Assembly: GCA_018340805.1 (NCBI GenBank)
Contig: JACMZG010001908.1
Location: 48,500,731-48,564,730, forward strand
DNA from: Microvelia longipes
Taxonomy: Eukaryota > Arthropoda > Insecta > Hemiptera > Veliidae
Direction: 5' to 3'
Length of the DNA: 64,000 nucleotides
This document shows, piece by piece, positions 1 to 11,695 of the stretch. The first letter of the stretch is position 1. Each line of letters starts with the position of its first letter. The notes below the pieces were generated by a model. That model did no database searches. It was not told the origin of the DNA and saw only the letters and a program-made list of their open reading frames with translations. Position numbers and translations under genes: made by a program.

Positions 1-1029
1 ACTAGGACAACATCAATGTGGTCACAAAGCGGTCAAGAGAACGATGTCGTCTTGCATTGATACAGACACGCTGTTCACAATTTTTGGGAATTGATATAGA
101 AAATCCTAGTTAATCCCTTTAGCATTTAAATTGTATATGCAATTCGAAGTTTTATTTTTTTTTAAAATAGAATTTTTTATAGAAATTTCTACGCTATAAT
201 AGGCAAGGATCTCGTCATAAAAATGTATCACTTTAAAAAGTATCGATAATCGATGGATTTTTAATCATTTTTCAATCAAAAAGACATTGAAAATTCTCAA
301 AAAGCATTTAAAATCAAAAGTTTAGCTAACACGTGTTGGCATTTTTATAACGAATGTGTTACCCACGTTTAATACGTAAAAGTGTTATTTTATTAGAGGG
401 AAGGACGTGGTGTGAGAGATTTGACGTGAAACAGTGACCGTATCCTGGGATATGGTAATATTAAAAGGGTCACAGTATACTTGGGGGACGGTAGGGTATA
501 TTTGGAGCCCTTGATTCCTCTGACATAACCTATTTCAAAATCAACCCCCTTCCTGAAGGGAATTCTGGTTTCTATTCCCAAAACGATACAAAACTAACTC
601 TCACAATATCCCTTTCGGTTGCAATCACAGAACTTCCTAAAGCATTTTATTTAAATTAAATTTTCCATACACACAGCAGGTAGTTGTGATATAGTTTACA
701 AATAAATTATAGGATACAATAAAGAACAGCCCAATGAGTAACAAATCAGTAAAAGAGATAAATTAATTTTCTCATTGATACCATAGGTATGTATTAGGAA
801 AAGCAGAATCTTTGCTCTTAAAATCTAAACACCGGATTTCGAACGAATTAACCATTTCAGGTATTTTTAAGACCACTTATGTTTTGCTTACCAAGTAGAC
901 TATTTTGAGCTTGATGTGTAGGAATAAGAGTTGGAGCTTGAGTAGGAGTAAGAGTTGAAACAATTAATTGTTAGGTCTTGTTGTGTTATTCGGAAAGTTA
1001 AATAAAATTGAATAAAACGGATGTTCTTT
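1..1029. other. AT-rich intergenic sequence, no gene seen
   Basis: No splice-supported or family-like open frame is visible. The short minus-strand frames at 393-581 and 900-1164 have no recognisable motif and look like chance frames. Nothing repetitive stands out before the family G fragment that begins near 1030. Confidence 0.6.
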
Positions 1030-1122
1030 TGTCTGATGACAAGCGAAGCGAGTAGGAAATGACGATGAGCGTGAGACTCCGATATGATAAAATAAAGGAA
1101 CCCCATACCAGATTTTTTCAAT
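1030..1122 (+). repeat. Family G dispersed repeat, 3' fragment
   Basis: Carries the diagnostic 3' end of family G: a variant of the mirror motif gagcgaagcgag, then a gatgagcg...tccgat block, a cccatacc block and a final T-run. Only about the last 90 bp of the ~0.75 kb family are present. Confidence 0.6.
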
Positions 1123-1315
1123 AGGTAAAAACAAATAAGGTATGTATGTGCCGATTTCTTTCAAACAGCGAATTAAATTTTTATAAAACTTGACTCAAAA
1201 AACAAATTTGATGAGAATCTTACTATTTTGCACATTAACAGAAAACTGAGCAGTGGAGTAAACACAGTTAACCAATAACAACACCAAAATCTCTCAACAA
1301 ATCTTTAATTACAAC

Positions 1316-1354
1316 CAGAGCCGGCTTTCGACCTTACAATCATAATCAGTGCCG
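1316..1354 (-). ncRNA. Hammerhead-ribozyme-like motif (F1 left arm)
   Basis: Read on the minus strand: CUGAUUA (one change from CUGAUGA), a stem II of GAUU/GGUC closed by G-U wobbles, then GAAA, then the palindrome AGCCGGCU followed by C as the expected cleavage base. Stem I is weak (about 2 bp), so activity of this copy is doubtful. Type I hammerheads with a tiny self-complementary stem III are known from Penelope-like elements and retrozymes; assignment here is inference. Confidence 0.35.
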
Positions 1355-1405
1355 CTATATGACTCTGCCTAAGAAGTCAGACTAGGATTCCCTTTCTACA
1401 ACTCT

Positions 1406-1446
1406 CCGGCACTGATGATGATCGTGAGGTCGAAAGCGGGCTCTGG
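1406..1446 (+). ncRNA. Hammerhead-ribozyme-like motif (F1 right arm)
   Basis: Intact CUGAUGA, one unpaired U, stem II GAUC-GUGA-GGUC, GAAA, then AGC-GG-GCU as stem III and C. Stem I pairs poorly. The differing but still paired stem II relative to other copies in the window argues for RNA-level constraint in the family's past. Confidence 0.4.
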
Positions 1447-1494
1447 TTTTAATAAAAGTATTGTGAAGAGATTTTGGTGTTGTTATTGGTTATT

Positions 1495-2570
1495 TTGCAC
1501 ATGTTGACTATTGGGTGCCTTTGTGACCAGAGGCAACAGAGTACTGACAAAAAATCTTTAGTATAAATATATCACAAACATTACCTGTAAATTATGATTT
1601 ATAGGCATTAAATAAAAATAATATCCTAAATTAAACATGACCTTTTCAACACTCTGTTCGCCCTGGCACTTTTAAAGCCTCTTATAGTAATGTATGAATG
1701 GGATAGTCAGCTTACCATGATGGGGACAGAGGATCTCTTTTCCGCCTACCCCACCCTTAAGCAGCCGAGAATCTAAGGGATATCATAGAAGTCAAAGTTA
1801 GTATATATAAAATGTTTGTTAAGATGTTTATTTTAAGTTGTGAAGCCCTACGGAATCAATCCCTACCATTTCCCTTCCACTTCTATTATCCAAATAACCT
1901 CATAAGCGTAATTCTCTGGTAAACAATTCGTTAAAATCCTTAGGATAAAATCAAGATAATATAAATCCCACTTGATACTTGATTCTTGTGTCAGAAAAGA
2001 ATGGTGCAGTAATATATATGTGAATTTCAAGACTTTCGCAGTGCGACATTTAAAACATTTTTGTCGGCAATACACATTTAGACGCTGTGACGCATTGCAC
2101 TACACATTTCAAAACAACATGGAAAAATATAAAACTTAATTTAATACTGTTTTTTAAATTCAAGTTTGTTTAAACAAGAATTTTCTTTGAACAGGTGTAA
2201 AGATCTGTATAGTATTAAGTTAAAATAAAATTGTTTTTCAAGTTAAACGATCCCATTGCATGTTTAAAAACCACAATAGTTTTGCGCTAACAATATTAAT
2301 CTGAAAATTGGAAGTTTTAAAGCAAATAACTTTTTGCCTACATTTTATCACTTGGTGAAATAGTTACAGTGCGAAAATAAACCATTTTATCCGTCTGCAA
2401 TACAGTGCTGTGAATAAGTTAGTTAATATTTATTGAAATGGCAGACACTTTGTACCGACTCCGGTCTGGGTTTTAATTAATTAATAGGGTTACTCAAACA
2501 AGAAATATTAATAAAAATATTTAATAATAATAATAATAATAATAAATATATAATGTAATATAAAAATATA
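1495..2570. other. AT-rich sequence with weak dispersed repeats
   Basis: Positions 1640-1760 contain a block (cagcttaccatgatgg followed by ctcttttccgc...ccccaccct) that recurs in diverged form at 47530-47600. Positions 1880-1910 (cctcataagcgt) recur near 48185. A (taa)n run lies at 2525-2545. No gene is seen. Confidence 0.5.
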
Positions 2571-2572
2571 AA

Positions 2573-3551
2573 TATTACCCCGTAAGATAACAAGTAAGGT
2601 TTCGTTATCTTATCATATTGAACTCTTTAGTACATATTACTAAATCATGTTCCTCTTCTAAAACTCCCCTTGATGCTAAATATAAACAATATTAGGTGTA
2701 ATTATTAACAATATAGGTATTATGTGAAAGAGTGAAAGTGTTTCATTATTGTTTATTGTTTTAAACATGAATAATCCGCACAATTATATTTTGTCAACTA
2801 TTCATGTTTTGCAAAACTCGGTAGTATCAAATGATAAATAATAATCCGGTCTGGGTTTTTCGTATTCTATCTTTAACTATTTGATTTTTTTACGTTTCAG
2901 ACGAATTTAAGTAGATATTTTATTATTTGTTTCATTTCTTTATTAATTGCTGTTTATTAATTGCTCAATTGCTGGTTTCGATACCACCACATCAGCATGA
3001 TGAATAAAACAACAAGTGGAATGTTAAGTTTCTACAATATTTCCAAATATTTAGTTCTGCATCTCTTGATTTGAGATTTAAAAAATCAGGTACGGGGTTC
3101 TCCAGAACTTTTCCTCCGCACACCGCATACTTGACATTTTACAGCAGAGTATTTTAATAAATATCACAGCTTAATGTCATCGCCAATTAGAATATTTGAA
3201 TGAATATTACAGCTCAGAGTCATCACCAAACACTGTATAAATTTTTCTAAAGCATAATATATACTTTCCATTAAATATCCTTTTCTTTGTTTATAAAAAG
3301 CGCATTCATACTTCGTTTTTTGTCTCATAAAAATAAATAATTATTTTCTTAAATTAAAATTAAAACAATAAACAATAATGAAACACTTACACTCTTTCAC
3401 ATAATACCTATATTGTTAATAATTACACCTAATATTGTTTATATTTAGCATCAAGGGGAGTTTTAGAAGAGGAACATGATTTAGTAATATGTACTAAAGA
3501 GTTCAATATGATAAGATAACGAAACCTTACCTGTTATCTTACAGGGTAATA
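2573..3551. mobile_element. ~1 kb non-autonomous element with ~190-bp terminal inverted repeats
   Basis: The left arm (2573-2765) starts attacccc(g)taagataac; the right arm (3360-3551) ends gttatcttacagggtaat. The arms match almost throughout. The ~600-bp interior has no open frame and holds a nested family D insertion. This is the structure of a DNA-transposon MITE or foldback element; the superfamily is unresolved because the target duplication is unclear in AT-rich flanks. Confidence 0.7.
2771..2845 (+). mobile_element. Family D short insertion, nested
   Basis: Contains the D signature (gtcaactattcatg, then ttttgcaaaactcggtagta, then tcaaatgataaataa). It is flanked by the direct repeat aataatccg on both sides, reading as a 9-bp target duplication. 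The variable duplication length among copies and the gata/taa-rich tail resemble products of LINE-type target-primed insertion. Confidence 0.55.
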
Positions 3552-3554
3552 TGA

Positions 3555-4250
3555 GAATCGATATAGCTTACTTGTCTCTTTATAAAAGGATCCTTTCAAG
3601 GATCCAAGGGAAAGAGGTTATATTAACGTTTATAAATATGACATAATAACACCCAAAGAGCTTTTATATATTGTAAAATATATTGCTGAAATTACGGAAA
3701 TTTATAATATGTATTCAAACATGTATTAAAAGAGTCATTTTAATTAATTATTTCATGTTAAAAGATTTGTGAACGGAGCAAGGATAAAATAAATATTTTA
3801 ACATTTAAAACAGGTAAAATATCGTTAAAATAACAGCATTTCTAATTAAACTTTAGGATATATATTTATTTATTTTTGGTGTCATCATTATATAATACAA
3901 ATATTATACTAATTTATTTATTATAATGATAAAAGTGTGGTTTTTAAACATTTATTAGAGAGGATGAGAGATGGGAGGATGTATAGGCCATAATAACCTT
4001 ACAACAATATTAGTAGTTGGACGCGTCTAGAGGATTACAAAAGGACATTTTCGAACCAGAAAAATGCAGTGCCAGCTGGAACACGGGATATTGCTGTCAC
4101 TAGACAGCAGTTGATTGCTTACTAACTAAGATAATAAACCTTGCTTTAAATTAACAAATTTTCTTTTAAAAAATTCGCCAACGAGATGGCTCGTAAGGTG
4201 AAGGGGAGACATGGGAGTGATCACGAAAAAATAAGTTTTGCAAGACTACA
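3555..4250. other. AT-rich sequence, nothing identified
   Basis: A small palindrome (ggatcctttcaaggatcc) lies at about 3589-3606. No open frame of note and no recognised repeat is present. Confidence 0.5.
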
Positions 4251-4251
4251 C

Positions 4252-4321
4252 TAACACACACACACACACACACACACAACACACACACACCATACATACA
4301 TACATACATATATTATATATT

Positions 4322-4378
<57 letters not shown>

Positions 4379-4410
4379 TATAGATATATATGTATATATG
4401 TATGTTATAA
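4252..4410. repeat. Compound microsatellite (CA)n-(CATA)n-(TA)n
   Basis: An acac run passes into cataca repeats and then a long interrupted (TA)n tract. Confidence 0.9.
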
Positions 4411-5040
4411 GGGACTTGAATAAAACAAACACGAATTATAAACTTCGTGGGTTTCAGCAGTTATTGTCATGAAGATTTAGGGTTTCGTGGTGACCGTATC
4501 AATGTAGATGAAGAATCTCTAGTTTCGCTTTTACTACGGAAGGCATTTTCAGGGACGTACAGGACATCATTCATGAAAACACAATGCTCTACAAAAAACT
4601 GAATTTTACTGCCAATAAATCTAAGTTCAGTTTTGTAGAGCATGATGATTTCATCCCTGACAATGTCTTCCATGACTACATAGGTGGGTTCCCCTCGGGT
4701 TATCTCTTCGGTTCTAGGTGCCGTTGGTCTTCGAAGGACTTGGAAGCACTTCATTAACGAGGCAATCACCATCGATCGATTGGAGCGGGAAGCTGAAGGA
4801 ATGTGTAAGACAGAGAAGCCATCCCCAGGTATCACTAGAGTTTTAATGGGGTAAGGCCACAATCACTTAGTAGACAAGAATTCGGTCAGTCCCCATACTT
4901 CATGGTAAGCCCGTAACATCAGCAAAGCATCAAGTAAGTCATTGAGAAGCTACAAACAAGTACAAGAACGAACCTTCGGATGGTCAGGAATAATCCCCTT
5001 CAGAGGTTGGTTCCTGATTGATTCCTAGGGAAAGAGCTTT
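4411..5040. other. Less AT-rich segment with a 131-codon open frame, unassigned
   Basis: The minus strand is open from 4862 to 4467 (131 codons), the longest non-repetitive frame of the first 15 kb. Its translation shows no motif I recognise. It overlaps an inverted repeat (tgctctacaaaa...ttttgtagagca, about 4585-4642), which argues against a conserved coding exon. It may be a decayed repeat. I do not call it a gene. Confidence 0.35.
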
Positions 5041-6162
5041 TCCTCTAGAGGCTCGTAAATACAAAACAATTATAATAATAGTATATTATGGAAAGTAAAC
5101 GGATGGAACGTAAAATTTAGAATAGATTAAAAAAGAGTTATAAAATAAAATAAGAACAAATTGTTTAGAGCGCCAAAGTAATACTTTTCTTTTCATTTAT
5201 ATTTTGAAAAGTTAAAAAAATACTTTCTCGGATAAAGTGATTTGTTTTATTCAGGAACCGTATTTTTTATTTCAAGCTTAAACGAGCAGAGAATTGAGAG
5301 AGGCTCTTTATTCAGTTTGAAGCTAAGAAAAAAAAGAAGAAACTCATCCTCCAAAAGGAAAATAAAAAGAATTCGTAACAAAGAGTTTCCAAGAAAACTT
5401 TCACACCATAACTAAAATCTCACGTTCAATTTAAAAAAAAAGTAAAAACAAAAAATCTGAAGAATAAAGAGAGATAAATAAAACTGTTAGAAAGTAAAAA
5501 AATGTTAAATCAAAGAAAAAAATATCAATAAGTTGTCTAAGTAGTTGACACGCTATAGTTTTAGTACTTCTTAATTTTAAGGATTAGTTAGAAAAAATTT
5601 AGGCTATACTGTTGTAATAGCTAAAATTATAACTATTACCTGAGCTATTTTGTCCACGCACGAAAATTTAGAGGCTATAAGATTTGATAAAATTATTATG
5701 GATACAATAATAAAGGTGTAAAAATTTAACATTATAATACACAGTAAATCAAGTGAGGCGCTATTTTTAAATTATTTAAATTTCCCTTTGACCACGTAAT
5801 CTTAACTTTTCCTTATTTATACCGTAGGTATATAAGGAAAATTTATGTTTTTGAACTAAAAATTCCAAAACGAAATTATATTTAATTCAAAGGTTTTGGT
5901 TTTTTAAACTTTACTGGTTCTTACTAGTGTGTGTTGGTTATTACCAATCCTGCAAATGGTGTTTAATCTTAACAGTTGATACTTGGTTCAGAATATATAA
6001 AAAAATATTTTTCTTTTAAGCATTTGAAGGATTTATATATCCATCCTACAGAGATAAAGTAAAGACATAAATAATTAGTTATGAAATGTGCCGCAAAATT
6101 AAAACACTGCCGTTTTTTAGCACTGCAATAAAGCTTAAAAAAGTAAACAAAATATTTTTTTA
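5041..6162. other. AT-rich sequence, no gene seen
   Basis: Low-complexity A/T-rich DNA. A short copy of the family G 5' start (ttatttataccgtaggtata) lies at about 5814-5833 but is not followed by the rest of the repeat. Confidence 0.5.
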
Positions 6163-6912
6163 CTTTTCCTCATTTATTATGTATTGGGTTTGCAAAAAAA
6201 TTCGAAACCGAAATGAAAACCGAATTATACATTTCAGGCGTTTTTAAGGCCTCCTGAGTGGTTTTTGCAAAGTTGTCTGTCTGTATGAGTATATGTGAGT
6301 GTGTCTGTTATCATCAAAGCGCCCAGTGTATTTCTGGTAGAGAGTTAAAAAAATTATTCTACCGCTGTAGTTGTGCTATTCGGAAAATATTTTTTTATGA
6401 CCTCATTAATGCGCAATAATGATTCAGCAAAAATTTCGAAAAATCATATAACACAAATGATGCGATCTGATTGTAATTTAGCGCGCTTGTAGCTATGTAT
6501 GAGTCTTAAATATGTGCTAAGTTTCATTTAATTATCAGCATTAGTTCAAATTTTAAGTTTTTTTTAAAAATTGGAAAGTATTCTAATTGAGTTGAAATGA
6601 AGCACAAGTGTACCCCTTGACGTAATAAATAAGTGTACTAAGTTTCGTTACAATACACCAAGGCTATCTATGACTTTTAGTAGATCAAAAAAGTTAAGCA
6701 GCATCGAGCGTGTTCAGAGCTTGGATAAATTATCACTGAGAATGAAAAGAATCTATTTACTATGTGAGAACGAGGATGTGTTGCAGTATAAATGTAACGG
6801 CTTGTATTTCTGAGGACGAGCGAAGCAAGTCCGAAGCTGTAAGGATAAGCGTAGTGAATCCGATGTAATGAGGAAAAGTTCCGAGGTACCCCGTACCCGA
6901 TTTTTTACATAT
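6163..6912 (+). repeat. Family G dispersed repeat, near full length
   Basis: Order of blocks: cctcattta..., gtttgcaaaaaaattcgaaac, tttcaggcgtttttaaggcc, cctgagtggttttt, gttgtctgtctgtatg, a pol III-like 5S segment (6693-6748, degenerate here), gacgagcgaagc(a/g)agtcc, then ccgaggtaccccgtacc and a final T-run. No coding frame is conserved between copies. It is either a long SINE-like unit or the non-coding 3' part of a LINE. Confidence 0.8.
6693..6748 (+). ncRNA. 5S rRNA-like module inside family G (degenerate)
   Basis: gttaagcagcatcgagcgtg matches the stretch around box A of 5S rRNA genes; the following box C region is decayed in this copy (cttggataaattatcact). See 58752-58800 and 63555-63611 for better preserved copies. 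Confidence 0.35.
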
Positions 6913-7394
6913 AGTATAGTACTTTATTTAATAGTAATATAGTAAATATACGTAAATGTGTTATGCCTCCCACAAACAATAATTTAATGACAAAAAAAAG
7001 AAGACGAAGATTGCTTTTTCATTATAAATTACGTTTACACTATGGGGGGAAAGAAAGATGTCTCTCAACTTAATATAAAGTGAAGACGCTTTTCTTTCTC
7101 CCTGTTTTGGATATTAGCTCTAAAGCTAATTTTACTATCAAGTATATACTATGTTTAGTTTCAATAAAGTAAGTATGTCTACGGTCATCGTCGGTACTAG
7201 TGCCAAGCACCATCGAGTGATGTCAATACATGAATAGGTAACCGCTAGGAACCAAACGGATTATTTTTCTTAGGACAATTCAAAGCAAATGCGAAGGGGT
7301 TATAAGTTAAGCGAATAAGGTACACCTTACTCAAATTTTAGTATACAAACAAGCTACCAAATATGGATGTAAGCTTAGCAATCCACCAAGCAAA
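6913..7394. other. Unique AT-rich sequence, nothing identified
   Basis: No repeat recurrence and no plausible open frame are visible. Confidence 0.4.
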
Positions 7395-8355
7395 AATTTA
7401 TGTGGTGAATGGGGCAAGTGTAACAACATTTTAAAGGTAATATCAATTAAATATTCCCTTGGCGATTTACACTGATGAGGTGAATGGGCAGATGTAACAA
7501 CATCTTAAGGTAAGCTAGGCGATGAATTGTAACAACATCTTAAAGGTAATATCAATTAAATATTCCCTAGGCGATTTACACTGATGAGGTGAATTGGGCA
7601 GGTGTAACAACATCTTAAAGGTAATATCAATTAAATATTCCCTAGGCGATTTACACTGATGAGGTGAATTGGGCAGGTGTAACAACATCTTAAAGGTAAT
7701 ATCAATTAAATTTTCCTAGCGATTACATGATGAGGTGAATGGGGCAGATGTAACAACATCTTAAAGGTAATATAAATTAAATATTACCTAGGCGATTTAC
7801 ACTGATGAGGTGAATGGGGCAGATGTAAAAACATCTTAAAGGTAATATCAATTAAATATTCCCTAGGCGATTTACACTGATGAGGTGAATGGGGCAGATG
7901 TAACAACATCTTAAAGGTAATATCAATTAAATTTTCCCTAGGCGATTTACACTGATGAGGTGAATTGGGCAGGTGTAACAACATCTTAAAGGTAATATCA
8001 ATTAAATATTCCCTAGGCGATTTACACTGATGAGTGTGGGTGTAGATGTAACAACATCTTAAAGGTAATATCAATTAAATATTCCCAGGCGATTTACACT
8101 GATGAGGTGAATGGGGCAGATGTAACAACATCTTAAAGGTAATATCAATTAAATTTTCCCTAGGCGATTTACACTGATGAGGTGAATTGGGCAGGTGTAA
8201 CAACATCTTAAGGTATTCCCTAGGCTACACTGATGAGGTGAATGGCAGATGTAAGGTAAATCAATTAAATTTCCCTAGGCGATTTACACTGATGAGGTGA
8301 ATGGGGCAGGTGTAACAACATCTTAAAGGTAATATAGATTAAATTTTCCCTAGAT
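7395..8355. repeat. 75-bp satellite array, about 12-13 units
   Basis: The unit runs ggtaatatcaattaaatatt, then ccctaggcgatttacactga, tgaggtgaattgggcaggtg and taacaacatcttaaa. The length is exactly 75 bp in most units, a multiple of three, so the minus strand stays open (for example 7784-8074) as a 25-residue repeat. Truncated units occur at about 7510-7530, 8040-8090 and 8215-8270. The variation looks like satellite evolution rather than codon-level constraint, so a protein is unlikely. Confidence 0.9.
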
Positions 8356-9284
8356 AAGTCCTAAATGTAAAACAATTTTCACTGCCCGATTTTTTAAATT
8401 TATTAAGGGGAAAAAAGGTATTGGCTTAAGAATATCTAAAAATAATGAGTATAAAGCGTATTAGAATGGTAATACCAACGTCGCGTCGTTAACGTTTGAT
8501 TTAACTATCCATCGGTTTAACTGAGATATTTTAAATTCGTTCGATTGGGGTTGCCTAGACGATAGGTATGAAAAAAGGTTAAAAGAGTTTGAGAGCACTT
8601 ATAGTTAAGGAAGGCGTTAATAACTTATAGAAAGGAGTGGCCCATAACTCTTAGTGTTTGGGGCGTTGTACACCACACATAGCCACTCAAAGCTTTTCTT
8701 ATCATACCAACACTGTACTAAATCTTTAAGCATACTCTCGAACTCTACAACAAGCATAAGTCCGACTTATAAACCCAAGCATATGACCGAACAAGACCTT
8801 CGAGCCGATATGAGGCCTAGGCCTAACCGATTAACTAGAAAACCCCAGTGATCTTCTTAGAGTAGTTAAAATAAATTCTTCTTTCTTATTTAGTAAGCAA
8901 GTCTTCTACGTCAGTTTTTGCAGTAAGAAAAAAAATTTTAAACTTGTTTATATTGTAAGGAGTAAACATAATAAACATCTACGCTTATTACAAGGGAATC
9001 ATGAAGGAAAGGTAATACAACCATACGCAAACAACAAGGGAATACCAAGGGGACCATTGGGACAAAAGGTTGACGTTTACTATTTGGCAGACCAAAAATA
9101 GTAGGTGATATCCGGAAAAGATTCAGATGGACTTAACCATGTACAGAAAGTGCAATTTAAAAGAGCAGTAAGCATTAAAAAGGAGGTAGAATACTATTGA
9201 TAACTTGTTGAAATATGAGGTCAAGGGCTTTAACAAAACTCCTTTAAAACTTGGGTACCAGCCAATAAAAACAAAATTAACAAA
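8356..9284. other. Sequence without recognised gene or repeat
   Basis: An open frame at 8654-8851 (+) lacks recognisable motifs. The rest is AT-rich and apparently single-copy within this window. Confidence 0.4.
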
Positions 9285-9535
9285 ACTGTTCCTCATTACA
9301 TCGGATTAGCTACGCTCATACTCACTACTTCGGACTCGCTTCGCTTGTCCTCAGAATATACAATTCGATAAATTTAAACTGCATCACATCTTTGGACTCA
9401 CTTCGCTCGTCCTCAGATAGTAAATACAACCGATTTATTCCCAGCGGTCACCCATTCAGACACATTCCACGCTCGGTAATGATCCAACAAAAATCAAGGT
9501 TTTACTTGTCGTATTGAAACGAAACTTGGATTGAT
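9285..9535 (-). repeat. Family G, 3' part in reverse orientation
   Basis: Contains cctcattacatcggatt, two copies of the mirror motif (cttcgcttgtcctcag, cttcgctcgtcctcag), a 5S-like block at 9438-9481 (ccagcggtcacccattcaga in reverse) and gtattgaaacgaaacttgg. The 5' half is missing. Confidence 0.7.
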
Positions 9536-9630
9536 AGTTTGATGATATTGATAGTAAATAATTGCAAACGTATTTGGCATGAATATTTCAATTTCGGAAT
9601 AGTTATTTCAAATTCTGACTTTATAGTGTA

Positions 9631-9788
9631 ACACACGGCTAAAATCAGTTGACAGCGTGGGAAAAATATACCAGGGAGCCAATGAGGTTATTCCAGGATG
9701 TTGATCCACGCCCACTATTTCAAATCGGACCAACCTCATTGGTTCCTCAACACTATTTTCCCACCCTGTCAACTGATTTTAGCCTTGT
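9631..9788. mobile_element. Short palindromic MITE, family M, copy 1
   Basis: Terminal inverted repeats acacggctaaaatcagttga and its complement, plus an inner inverted pair gagccaatgaggtt/aacctcattggttc. About 158 bp, almost wholly able to fold into one hairpin. A second copy lies at 37015-37177 with the same centre. The plus strand is open through the element (9649-9837), but that frame is a by-product of the repeat. Confidence 0.75.
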
Positions 9789-9831
9789 CTTAAACTATAG
9801 TAGACCTGACAATTACAATAACTCTACTAGA

Positions 9832-10165
9832 TTCTAAAACTTACTGATAAGGGTTCAATAACTTACTAATAAAGGTTCAAAAACTTACTGATAAAGGTTC
9901 AAACACTTACTGAGAAAGGTTCAATAACTTACTGATAAGGGTTCAATAACTTACTGATAAGGGTTCAATAACTTACTGATAAAGGATAAAAAAACTTACT
10001 TATAAAGGTTCAAAAACTTACTGATAAGGGTTCAATAACTTACTGATAAGGGTTCAATAACTTACTGGAAAAGGATTAAAAACTTACTGATAAAGGTTCA
10101 ATAACTTACTGAAAAGGGTATAATAACTTACTGATAAAGGTTCAAAAACTTACTGATAAAGGTAC
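9832..10165. repeat. 22-bp minisatellite, about 15 units
   Basis: The unit is gataagggttcaataacttact with variants (aaaggttcaaaaacttact). Units differ by single bases and short indels. Confidence 0.9.
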
Positions 10166-11047
10166 GAAAACGTCAACCCTGTCCTGATTCTGTTTATTCT
10201 CAATTCCGAAGGGGATTTACTTTTTTTACTCCACATCCAATATTGAATTCCCAAGGCATTATACCGACAGTTGAATGTGGGCAACAAAATAGAAAATAAG
10301 ATAGCGAAAGAAATTATTCCGGAGCTGTTTTTCTCAGGGATATATTTCGCCCGAATTACCTGTTTATTTATGGAGTAGGAAAGACCTCTGGAAAAAGTAC
10401 TTTTACCTTATTTAGATGCATAAAATAAGTAGTAAAGACAGTAAACATGGCAAACTAGGACTTCTTTACATAAGGAGAGAAACCTGAGATGTTACTCTAA
10501 CAGTTTGTCTCAAGACCAACAAAACCCACTCTAAACGTAACATGAATATTTATGCCACAACATGAAGGTGTGTGCATTTTACCTCCGTACATTTATTATT
10601 CCGTCAATTCGACAATTATTGATGAGATGTGTAAGAGTTTTATTGCTTTTGAAATGGATAATTTTATATTCAAATGGTGAGGTTAGCAATCTAATTTTAT
10701 GTTTTAAAATATTCAATTTGGTTTTAAAGGTCTAAAATGAAAATAGGATGAACGTTAAGAATTAAAAGTCCGTAGAATCAAAATCATTTTACGTGATACT
10801 GCATTTAGGAGTTTAAACATATCGGAGTACCTTAGTACACCATTAAGGTTCAGCGGTCACTCTGAACAATGTCTGTATGAGACTTATGGTGATCACTCGT
10901 TCACACACACTTTTAGATCCGCGGATCGTATTGGATACGATCTCTCAATACGGTAATATTAGCTGTATGAACCATACGGAGGGGATCCGTATGCGTAGTT
11001 CCGCATACGCTAGAACCAGGGAGATGAAATCTAAATGAATCCCCCAA
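10166..11047. other. Unique sequence with a cluster of small hairpins
   Basis: Around 10915-11010 several short palindromes follow each other: gatccgcggatc, cgtattggatacg, and atgcgtagttccgcatacg. No coding frame is visible. Confidence 0.4.
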
Positions 11048-11350
11048 TTTTAAAAGCCCCTAATGGCGACATTAAGGGTGTCTCAAAATAATAAAATATT
11101 TTTAACTAATTTAAGAATTTCAATATTTAAGATTTTTTTTCAGTCCACAAAAAGAAACTTTTTAAAATAAGTTTGGTTGTCATGTACAGTAATAGTTAAT
11201 TTAAGGCTAAGAAATCAGGGCCTTTAAGAATAAAAGGAAATAATAAATCAACAAATAATAACATCAGGAATAAGATACTAAAATAACGTCACCATTGCTT
11301 TTAAAAGCCCCTAATGGCGACATTAAGGGTGTCTCAAAATAATAAAATAT
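11048..11350. repeat. 52-bp direct repeat pair flanking 199 bp
   Basis: Positions 11048-11099 and 11299-11350 are identical or nearly so, starting ttttaaaagcccctaatggc. Each copy contains a hairpin (cccctaatg-gcga-cattaaggg). The arrangement could be the two ends of a small element or a local duplication. Confidence 0.75.
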
Positions 11351-11579
11351 GTATTGCATAACGCGGAGGCTTAAAAGAAAATTAAAACACCAAAAAATAG
11401 AGGTATGAATATAAAAAGGTAACAAAATGTAAAAAAAGAGTTGAAAAGGATGAGAAATTTCAGCTCACAATGTTGTTTATTACATCCTAGATTTTAAAAA
11501 ACCACAAAAAAATTTTAGTAGAAGGTAAGATTCTTCCACGCCATTTATTTCACAATGAGGTGGAATTAAATAGTTATTT

Positions 11580-11695
11580 ATGCCATAAGGCTGAGAAGTG
11601 TGTCTTTATGTCACGGCAATTAGATTTACCGACGAGCGAAGCGAGTCGGGAAAAATTGCCAAGACATAAAGACATTCTCAGCCGGATGGCATACA
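11580..11695. repeat. ~115-bp inverted repeat with the gagcgaagcgag motif in its loop
   Basis: Left arm gccataaggctgagaa...gtctttatgtc...ggcaatt; right arm aattgcc...gacataaagac...tctcagccggatggc. The loop contains gacgagcgaagcgagtcggg, otherwise seen in the 3' end of family G. It is a MITE-like hairpin. Confidence 0.7.

Larger units (their letters stand above)
1270..1491. mobile_element. Foldback element F1 with hammerhead-like cores
   Basis: Two inverted arms: aaccaataacaacaccaaaa on the left and its complement ending at 1491 on the right. Inside each arm lies gagccggctttcgacc or its complement, next to a cactgat(g/t)atg block. The arms are imperfect copies, so this is an aged foldback or a pair of head-to-head truncated copies. 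It contains no coding capacity. The same layout recurs in F2, F3, F4 and F5. Confidence 0.7.

Noticed and set aside
4467..4862. 131-codon minus-strand open frame as a gene
   Set aside because: No recognisable motif or splice context, and it overlaps an inverted repeat; kept only as an unassigned region.
7395..8355. Hammerhead ribozyme in the 75-bp satellite (cactgatgagg looks like CUGAUGAG)
   Set aside because: No GAAA follows at the right distance and no stem II can be formed; the unit continues gtgaattgggc.
9649..9837. 62-codon plus-strand frame
   Set aside because: Lies within the palindromic MITE M; the second copy at 37015 does not keep the frame.
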